A stretch of 19,045 bases of DNA, taken from UBA2428 sp002343545. Lineage in GTDB: Bacteria; Bdellovibrionota; UBA2428. The stretch covers positions 1 through 19,045 of the forward strand of contig CALFZE010000011.1 of the NCBI GenBank assembly GCA_937952285.1. The letters run 5' to 3'. This document shows positions 14,376 through 19,045 of the stretch, piece after piece. Within the stretch, counting starts at the first letter, position 1. Every line of letters starts with the position of its first letter. The notes beneath the pieces are model-generated. The model was not told the origin of the DNA, ran no database searches, and saw nothing but the letters and a program-made list of their open reading frames with translations. Made by a program: the position numbers and the translations under genes.

Positions 14376-15539
14376 TCAAACGCCCGGAAGCTGACCTTTA
14401 TCGAGCTCACGGGCCAGGATGACCCGCATGATTTCGTTCGTGCCGGCGCCGATCTCGACGAGCTTCGCGTCGCGCATGTAGCGCTCGACGGGATACTCTT
14501 TGGTATAGCCGTAACCGCCGAGGATCTGGATCGCGTCGAGCGCGACCTTCGTCGCGGTTTGCGCCGCGAAGAGCTTGGCCGAGGTGCCGAGCATGAGACC
14601 GGATTTGGAGCCGGGGCCTTCGCGACTGATCCAGGCCGCGGCTTCGTACGTTAGCGAACGCGAAGCGAGGTATTCGGCCGTCGCGTCGGCGAGCATCTTT
14701 TGCACCATTTGGAAGTCGAAGAGCGGCTTGTCGAACTGCTTGCGGTCTTTCGCGTACTGGGTCGCGTAGTGGATCGCGGCACGCGCGATGCCGAGCGAAA
14801 TGCCCGCGATCGTGACGCGCTCGACGAGCAGGTTGCGGTTCATGTGGCCGCCGCTCGTGCCCTCTTCGCCCACCCGGTTCTCGACCGGGACTTCGCAGTT
14901 CTCGAAGACGAGTTCGGAGGTCGGCGAGGCGCGCATGCCGAACTTGTCGAGCTTCTTGCCGACGCGGAAGCCCTTGAAGTCCTTCTCGACGATGAACGTC
15001 GTGACGTCGCGCTTGGTGGGGCCCGTCTTGGCGTAGACCCAGAAGAAGTCCGAGTAGGGGCCGTTCGTGATCCACATCTTCGAACCGTTCAGGATGTATT
15101 TGTCGCCCTGGCGCTTGGCCTGAAGCTGCATGCCGAAGGCGTCGGAGCCCGCGCCGGGCTCGCTCATGGCCATCGAGCCGATCCATTCGCCGGAGCAGAG
15201 ACGCGGGAGGTACTTTTGCTTTTGCTCGCGGCTGCCGTTCGCGCTGAGGTTGTTCACGGCGAGGATCGCGTGCGCGAGGTAGGAGAGCGTCGTCGAAGCG
15301 CAAACGGCGCCAAGCTCTTCCATGACGAGGGTCGCCGCGATGACGTCCATGCCGCTGCCGCCGAATTCCGGATCGGCCGTGACGCCGAGCAATCCCAAGT
15401 CGCCGAGTTTCTTCATCGCATCGAGATTGAAGCCCTGCGACTCGTCGAGTTCGGCCGCGCGCGGGGCCAGCTCGGTCTCGGCGAAGCGACGGACCGTACG
15501 TTGGAGTTCGGAGTGGGTGTCGTCGAAGAAAAGGCTCAT
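14376..15539 (-). CDS. ivd: Isovaleryl-CoA dehydrogenase-type acyl-CoA dehydrogenase
   Basis: FAD flavoprotein predicted to oxidise isovaleryl-CoA to 3-methylcrotonyl-CoA in leucine breakdown, passing electrons to ETF. 387 residues, standard length. Acyl-CoA dehydrogenase signatures: AMSEPGAGSDA (124-134), WITNG, and QILGGYGYTKEYPVERYMRDAK (338-359). The catalytic-base position separates subfamilies: the C-terminal motif here reads KLVEIGAGTNE, like isovaleryl-CoA dehydrogenase KLYEIGAGTSE, while E240 in LLVERVTIAGISLG aligns with the alternative catalytic glutamate of that enzyme (LDLERLVLAGGPLG). This supports the assignment over short- or medium-chain enzymes, though substrate cannot be proven by sequence. 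No Shine-Dalgarno precedes the ATG, and a possible promoter ends 12 nt upstream. Other leucine-pathway genes are not in the window. Confidence 0.88.
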   Translation of the reverse strand: MSLFFDDTHSELQRTVRRFAETELAPRAAELDESQGFNLDAMKKLGDLGLLGVTADPEFGGSGMDVIAATLVMEELGAVCASTTLSYLAHAILAVNNLSANGSREQKQKYLPRLCSGEWIGSMAMSEPGAGSDAFGMQLQAKRQGDKYILNGSKMWITNGPYSDFFWVYAKTGPTKRDVTTFIVEKDFKGFRVGKKLDKFGMRASPTSELVFENCEVPVENRVGEEGTSGGHMNRNLLVERVTIAGISLGIARAAIHYATQYAKDRKQFDKPLFDFQMVQKMLADATAEYLASRSLTYEAAAWISREGPGSKSGLMLGTSAKLFAAQTATKVALDAIQILGGYGYTKEYPVERYMRDAKLVEIGAGTNEIMRVILARELDKGQLPGV

Positions 15540-15551
15540 ATCGCGGGGCCG

Positions 15552-15580
15552 ACCCTAGGGCGGCTCTCTCTTTGTATCAA
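15552..15580 (-). promoter_or_regulatory. Candidate sigma70-type promoter of ivd-pgi
   Basis: On the minus strand, TTGATA (15580-15575) and TAGGGT (15557-15552) are separated by 17 nt. The -35 matches 5 of 6 consensus bases; the -10 only 3 of 6. Transcription would start a few bases before the ivd ATG at 15539, giving a nearly leaderless mRNA, in agreement with the missing Shine-Dalgarno. Divergent with the candidate cbs promoter. Confidence 0.35.
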
Positions 15581-15594
15581 GACGCCCGCTCTAT

Positions 15595-15623
15595 TTGACC
15601 GCCCCCTAAAAGTTCCCTAACTT
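15595..15623 (+). promoter_or_regulatory. Candidate sigma70-type promoter of the transsulfuration operon
   Basis: TTGACC (15595-15600) and TAACTT (15618-15623) are 17 nt apart. The -35 matches 5 of 6 consensus bases; the -10 is weak. Only six bases (GCCGGA) separate the -10 from the cbs ATG at 15630, so a start at the usual distance would coincide with the start codon and make the message leaderless. Confidence 0.4.
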
Positions 15624-15629
15624 GCCGGA

Positions 15630-16757
15630 ATGAGCGAGTTTCAGCCCCGTATCGGCCCCGTCGTAGAATCCGTCGATGATCTTATCGGGGGTACGCCCCT
15701 CGTGCGCCTCAAGCGCAGCCTGGAAGGCTTGCCCGAGGGTCGTTGGTCCAAGTCCAAAGGACTTGGGGCCCTCAAGATCCAAGGCGAGGTCTACGCCAAG
15801 ATCGAGATGCTCAACCCCGGCGGTAGCGTGAAAGATCGCATCGCCCGCACGATCGTCGATCACGCCGAGAAGACGGGCGCGCTGAAGCCCGGCGGCACGA
15901 TCGTCGAGGCGACCTCGGGTAACACGGGCGCGGGACTCGCCGTGCTCGCCGCGCGTCGCGGTTACCGCGCCGTCTTCGTGATGCCCGACAAGATGTCCGC
16001 GGAGAAGATCAACGCTCTCCGCGCTTACGGCGCGAAAGTCGTCGTGACGCCGACCTCGGCCGGCCCCGACAGCCCCGACTACTACTGCACCGTCGCCAAG
16101 CGCATCGCCGACACGACCCCGGGCGCCTACCTCGCGAACCAGTACTTCAACCCCGAGAACCCGCGCGCGCACACGCTCACGACCGGTCCCGAGATCTGGG
16201 AACAGATGAAGGGCAAGATCGACGTTTTCGTGTGCGGCATCGGCACGGGCGGCACGCTCTCGGGCACGGGTCGCTTCCTGAAAGAAAAGAACCCCGCGAT
16301 CAAGATCGTCGCGGTCGATCCGCACGGCAGCATCTACGCGGGCATGATCGAAAGCGGCAAGCCTTCCGAGGCGAAGCCCTACCTCGTCGAAGGCGTCGGT
16401 GAGGACATGATGCCCGGCACGATGGACCTTAAGGTGGTCGACGGCGTCGTGACCGTGCACGACGACGAAGCTTTCGCCGCCACCCGTATGCTCGCGCAGC
16501 GCGAAGGCTTGCTCGTGGGCGGCTCCTGCGGCGGCGCCTTCTTCGGCGCGGTTCAATACCTGGCGAAGGCCGAGGCCGAAGCCAAGCGCCCGCTCCGCGC
16601 CGTCGTGCTCTTGCCCGACAGCGGCTCGCGCTACCTGTCGAAGATCTTCAACTCGGGCTGGCTGAACGAGAAGAACGTGGGACGCGACTGGGGCGACGTG
16701 CGCCTGGGTGGCGATCTCGAATACCTTCCCAGCGCCAAGAAAATCGAAGGAGTTTGA
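15630..16757 (+). CDS. cbs: Cystathionine beta-synthase (catalytic core only)
   Basis: PLP enzyme predicted to condense homocysteine and serine into cystathionine. 375 residues. Visible: PGGSVKDRIA with PLP lysine K68, the cofactor loop TSGNTG (95-100), GIGTGGTLSG (203-212) for the phosphate, and GGSCGGA (297-303). Beta-synthase rather than cysteine synthase is favoured by VMPDKMSAEKINALRAYGA, PDSPDYY, NQYFNPENPRAH, the segment VEGVGEDMMPGTMD, and the ending LPDSGSRYLSKIFNSGW, which parallels LPDSxRNYMTKF. The C-terminal CBS-pair regulatory domains of animal enzymes are absent; only about 25 tail residues follow the core, so S-adenosylmethionine activation is not expected. An unusual basic, Gly-rich insertion (about 30-51) precedes the first core strand. 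Stop and next ATG are 3 nt apart. Confidence 0.9.
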   Translation: MSEFQPRIGPVVESVDDLIGGTPLVRLKRSLEGLPEGRWSKSKGLGALKIQGEVYAKIEMLNPGGSVKDRIARTIVDHAEKTGALKPGGTIVEATSGNTGAGLAVLAARRGYRAVFVMPDKMSAEKINALRAYGAKVVVTPTSAGPDSPDYYCTVAKRIADTTPGAYLANQYFNPENPRAHTLTTGPEIWEQMKGKIDVFVCGIGTGGTLSGTGRFLKEKNPAIKIVAVDPHGSIYAGMIESGKPSEAKPYLVEGVGEDMMPGTMDLKVVDGVVTVHDDEAFAATRMLAQREGLLVGGSCGGAFFGAVQYLAKAEAEAKRPLRAVVLLPDSGSRYLSKIFNSGWLNEKNVGRDWGDVRLGGDLEYLPSAKKIEGV

Positions 16758-16760
16758 ACC

Positions 16761-17963
16761 ATGGCTACGCATTTCGGCGATCCCGCGAAACGTCTCGCGC
16801 CTTTCAAAGGGCAGAAACTCGAAACGCTCGCGATCCACGGCGGACAGCATCCGGATCCGATCACGGGCGCCGTCATGCCGCCCATTTTCCAGACTTCGAC
16901 CTACGCGCAGAAGAGCCCGGGCGAACCTTTCGGTGAGTACGACTATTCGCGCACGCACAACCCCACGCGCCGCACCCTCGAGGACGCGCTCGCGCTCCTC
17001 GAGAGCGGCACCTACGGGCTCGCGACGTCGTCGGGAATGTCGGCCATCCAACTCGTGCTGAGCCTGCTTAAGCAGGGCGACGAAGTCCTCTGCTGCGACG
17101 ACGTTTACGGCGGCACCTACCGGCTCTTCACGAAAGTGTCGGGCGGCATGGGGCTCTCGTTCAAGTTCCTCGACCTTTCGGGGCCCGAAGCGCTCAAGCG
17201 TCTCGAAGGCGCGGCGAGCGACAAGACCAAGCTCGTTTGGCTCGAGACGCCGACGAACCCGCTCTTGAAGATCCTCGACATCGAAGCCATGGCGAAGCTT
17301 TGCCGCGCCAAGGGCTGGATCCTCGTCGTGGACAACACCTTCCTCTCGCCGATCTTCCAGCGCCCGCTCGAGCTCGGCGCGCACATCGTCATCCATTCGA
17401 TCACGAAGTACATCGGCGGCCACAGCGATACGGTCGCGGGCTGCGCCGTGACGGACGACAAGGCCCTGGCCGAGCGTCTTTACTTCAACCAGAACAGCAT
17501 GGGCCTCGTGTGCCCGCCCTTCGATTCGTGGATGATCCTGCGCTCGATCAAGACGCTCGCCGTGCGGCTCAAGGCGCACGAGAAGAACGCGATGGAGCTC
17601 GCGGAGTGGCTCGCGGCGCACCCGAAGGTCGAGAAGGTCATCTACCCCGGCCTCAAGTCGCACCCGCAGCACGAGCTCGCCAAGCGCCAGATGAAGGGCT
17701 TCGGCGGCATGCTGAGCTTCTACTTGAAGGCGGACCTCGCCGGGACGAAGAAATTCCTGGAGCGGGTGAAACTTTTCACGCTGGCCGAATCGCTCGGCGG
17801 CGTGGAGAGCCTCATCGAGCATCCGGGGATCATGACCCACGCGAGCCTGCCCGCGGAAGTGCGCGCGGCCAACGGCATCGGCGACAATTTCATCCGCGTG
17901 AGCGTGGGCCTCGAAGCGATCGAAGATTTGAAGGCCGACCTGGAGCAAGCTTTTGCGTTTTGA
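16761..17963 (+). CDS. Cystathionine gamma-lyase/gamma-synthase (Cys/Met PLP-dependent enzyme)
   Basis: 400-residue PLP enzyme of the Cys/Met metabolism family. Visible: YDYSRTHNPTRRTLE (60-74), SSGMSAIQ, Y116 of DDVYGGTY stacking on PLP, ETPTNP, D191 in VVDNTF, the Schiff-base lysine K216 in HSITKYIGGHSD, and LAESLGGVESLIEHP (341-355) followed by MTHAS. E343 in LAESLGG marks gamma-lyase/gamma-synthase; beta-lyases carry Tyr and methionine gamma-lyases Val there. Sequence alone does not separate metB from cth/mccB, but tight linkage to cystathionine beta-synthase favours gamma-lyase, giving reverse transsulfuration to cysteine, 2-oxobutyrate and ammonia. AAGGAG (16747-16752), inside the end of cbs, precedes the ATG by 8 nt. 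The last 23 nt of the gene are part of a tandem duplication. Confidence 0.92.
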   Translation: MATHFGDPAKRLAPFKGQKLETLAIHGGQHPDPITGAVMPPIFQTSTYAQKSPGEPFGEYDYSRTHNPTRRTLEDALALLESGTYGLATSSGMSAIQLVLSLLKQGDEVLCCDDVYGGTYRLFTKVSGGMGLSFKFLDLSGPEALKRLEGAASDKTKLVWLETPTNPLLKILDIEAMAKLCRAKGWILVVDNTFLSPIFQRPLELGAHIVIHSITKYIGGHSDTVAGCAVTDDKALAERLYFNQNSMGLVCPPFDSWMILRSIKTLAVRLKAHEKNAMELAEWLAAHPKVEKVIYPGLKSHPQHELAKRQMKGFGGMLSFYLKADLAGTKKFLERVKLFTLAESLGGVESLIEHPGIMTHASLPAEVRAANGIGDNFIRVSVGLEAIEDLKADLEQAFAF

Positions 17964-18064
17964 CGCACGTGCGACACGAAAAAGCGCCTGACGCCCTCCT
18001 TTTGGAGCAAGCCTTCGCGTTTTGACGCGGTGGCGCTACCAAAAAGCGCCTGACGCCTTTTCTT
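17941..18064 (+). repeat. Tandem duplication (62-nt period) of a gene 3' end plus trailer
   Basis: Unit 1 (17941-18002) and unit 2 (18003-18064) both begin TGGAGCAAGC. The first 26 nt, covering the last codons EQAFAF and the TGA, differ at two sites; a 12-nt middle is diverged; the next 17 nt (AAAAAGCGCCTGACGCC) are identical. Both differences in the coding part (GCT TTT GCG against GCC TTC GCG) are silent third-position changes. The period is not a multiple of three, so unit 2 is outside the upstream reading frame. Unit 1 also contains the 10-bp palindrome CGCACGTGCG (17964-17973). Confidence 0.85.
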
Positions 18065-18065
18065 C
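18032..18065 (+). terminator. Candidate terminator of the transsulfuration operon
   Basis: GGCGCT (18032-18037), a 7-nt loop, AGCGCC (18045-18050), then TGACGCC and a T-rich run TTTTCTTC (18058-18065). The 6-bp stem and nearby T-rich stretch fit a weak intrinsic terminator in the second duplicated unit. Unit 1 cannot form this stem because its left arm is diverged; instead CTCC-TTTT-GGAG (17996-18007) spans the junction. Confidence 0.4.
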
Positions 18066-18078
18066 ACGACAATTTAAC
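18050..18078 (+). promoter_or_regulatory. Weak candidate promoter for the terminal secreted-protein gene
   Basis: CTGACG (18050-18055) and TTTAAC (18073-18078) are separated by 17 nt, each matching 4 of 6 consensus bases. It lies 35 nt upstream of the ATG at 18114 and would use the second repeat unit as its -35 region. It overlaps the candidate terminator, so both assignments cannot be equally important. Confidence 0.25.
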
Positions 18079-18113
18079 GCGTGCCGGGGGGCCGGGCCTG
18101 TCAGACTGGGGGT

Positions 18114-19045
18114 ATGAAGTCCCTTCGTCTATTGGGCATGACTCTATCGTTGGCCGTCGCGGCGCCGGGTTCGGCGCAGCAGTCGAGCGTCGTCGGTGGC
18201 AGCGGCCTGACGGCCGATCCCCGCGCCCAACTCGAAGCCGACATGGCCCGCCAGGCGCAGCTCGACTCGATCCGACAGCAGTTCCGTAACGAGATCGACC
18301 AGACCGAGTCCGGTATCCAGCAGGCGAAGATGGCTTTCGACCAGTGCAAGGCACAGGAAGCCATGACGAACGCGCAGAACAAGCAGGCCGAGTCGCAGGC
18401 GAAGTCCCAAGCCATCGGCAACGCGCTCCAAAGCACGCTCCCTACTTTCGGCAACGTCGCGCAGAGTGCCCTCGGTGGCGCGCGCAAGGAGCGGGACCGC
18501 GCTCAAACGGACATGGCGGACTACAAGAAAAAGATCGAAGGTCTGGACGGCAGCGTGTCGGCCAGCGGCAAAGTCCGTTGCCCCGACAAATCAAACTATA
18601 AGACACGTTGCGAAGCCGAAAAAGGCGCCAAACCCAACGACCCGACCATGATGGCCCTGGTCGACAACTGCATGAGCGATTACGAGAGAAAATGCGATAC
18701 GGCGAAACAAGCTTATAGAGATGCCGAGAAAGACTTCACCGCCGGTTCCGCCTTGGGCGGTGCCGCGATGGAGGCCGCGCTCGCGGGCGCCGTGGGCGCG
18801 TTCGGCGCGCACATGGGCATCAAGTCCGCCAAGGAAAACTCGAAGTACGCGAACGACAACGCGCAGATGACTCGCCAGCAGTGCGAGCAGGGCGCGCAGA
18901 TGCAACTCGACGGACTCAACAAGAAGCTCGCCCGTTTGAACGAAGACATGCAGAAGTCCCTCATGACGGCCGCGCTCCAGCAGTCGATCCCCGCCCAGAG
19001 CGGCGGCGCGAACACGAACGTCCCCGTCCTCGACAACAATGGTTT
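18114..19045 (+). CDS. Exported helix-rich, cysteine-containing protein (partial, 3' end outside window)
   Basis: Open from ATG 18114 to the window edge: 310 codons visible, no stop reached. Not a family I recognise. Residues 1-21 form a signal peptide (MKSLRLLGMTLSLAVAAPGSA, cleavage before QQ). The mature part is rich in Gln, Ala, Lys and Glu with long helical segments (about 38-105, 122-142, 190-210, 238-290) suggesting coiled coils. Six cysteines are visible (78, 156, 166, 186, 194, 257), suggesting disulfides outside the cytoplasm. A Gly/Ala-rich hydrophobic stretch (about 210-236) could be a membrane or packing helix. Codon use changes within about 18588-18735, with AGA, ACA, TCA, TAT and AAA codons rare elsewhere. 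The Shine-Dalgarno is poor (GGGGG only 1 nt from the ATG); an internal ATG at 18138 would truncate the signal. Confidence 0.82.
   Translation, partial: MKSLRLLGMTLSLAVAAPGSAQQSSVVGGSGLTADPRAQLEADMARQAQLDSIRQQFRNEIDQTESGIQQAKMAFDQCKAQEAMTNAQNKQAESQAKSQAIGNALQSTLPTFGNVAQSALGGARKERDRAQTDMADYKKKIEGLDGSVSASGKVRCPDKSNYKTRCEAEKGAKPNDPTMMALVDNCMSDYERKCDTAKQAYRDAEKDFTAGSALGGAAMEAALAGAVGAFGAHMGIKSAKENSKYANDNAQMTRQQCEQGAQMQLDGLNKKLARLNEDMQKSLMTAALQQSIPAQSGGANTNVPVLDNNG

Noticed and set aside
15606..17948. Minus-strand open frame of 780 codons antisense to cbs and the gamma-lyase gene
   Set aside because: It spans two clearly real plus-strand enzymes; the His/Arg/Asp/Val-rich product has no domain signature.
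17964..17973. Palindrome CGCACGTGCG as a regulator-binding site
   Set aside because: It immediately follows a stop codon, occurs once and is lost in the second repeat unit; a 10-bp GC-rich palindrome is not rare in this composition.
17237..18025. Overlapping plus-strand frame ending EQAFAF-stop
   Set aside because: It is the wrong frame through the gamma-lyase gene that runs by chance into the second repeat unit; the repeat is real, the ORF is not.

Overview
This is a GC-rich, densely coded bacterial chromosome segment with no tRNA, rRNA, CRISPR array, insertion sequence or phage gene that I can see. Gene content points to a Gram-negative bacterium: exported proteins with Sec signals, a lipoprotein, a Tad/Flp-type pilus protein and a methyl-independent MutL. 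An FHA-GGDEF protein built like DgcB of Bdellovibrio makes a Bdellovibrionota-like or other former deltaproteobacterial lineage my best guess. That placement is inference, because no marker gene such as rRNA is present.

Layout. (1) 1-2882, plus strand: the end of guanylate kinase (gmk), a bifunctional RelA/SpoT (p)ppGpp enzyme overlapping it by 4 nt, and a small ASCH-domain protein. (2) 2879-5742, minus strand: mutL followed by miaA, coupled through TGATG. The miaA and ASCH stop codons overlap tail to tail. (3) 5743-6659: an intergenic region of about 300 nt with short inverted repeats, then a small secreted coiled-coil protein on the plus strand. (4) 6694-9730, minus strand: a TadE/TadG-like pilus protein followed 10 nt later by an FHA-GGDEF diguanylate cyclase. 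(5) 9831-12955, minus strand: a tight four-gene cluster of exported proteins. These are a conserved secreted protein, a 33-residue membrane microprotein, a secreted protein with catalase-like motifs and a catalase-like lipoprotein. It is preceded by a strong hairpin that buries the ribosome-binding site. (6) 13049-15539, minus strand: isovaleryl-CoA dehydrogenase then glucose-6-phosphate isomerase. (7) 15630-17963, plus strand: cystathionine beta-synthase and a cystathionine gamma-lyase/synthase, probably a reverse transsulfuration pair from homocysteine to cysteine. (8) 17941-18065: a tandem duplication of the gene's 3' end with its terminator-like sequence. (9) 18114 to the end: a truncated secreted, cysteine-containing, helix-rich protein.

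The housekeeping blocks are conventional. The least described part is region 5, where two adjacent genes appear to encode divergent exported catalase-fold (probably haem) proteins joined by overlapping start/stop codons and a microprotein. The Tad/diguanylate cyclase pair and the duplicated 3' end at 18 kb are the next most interesting.
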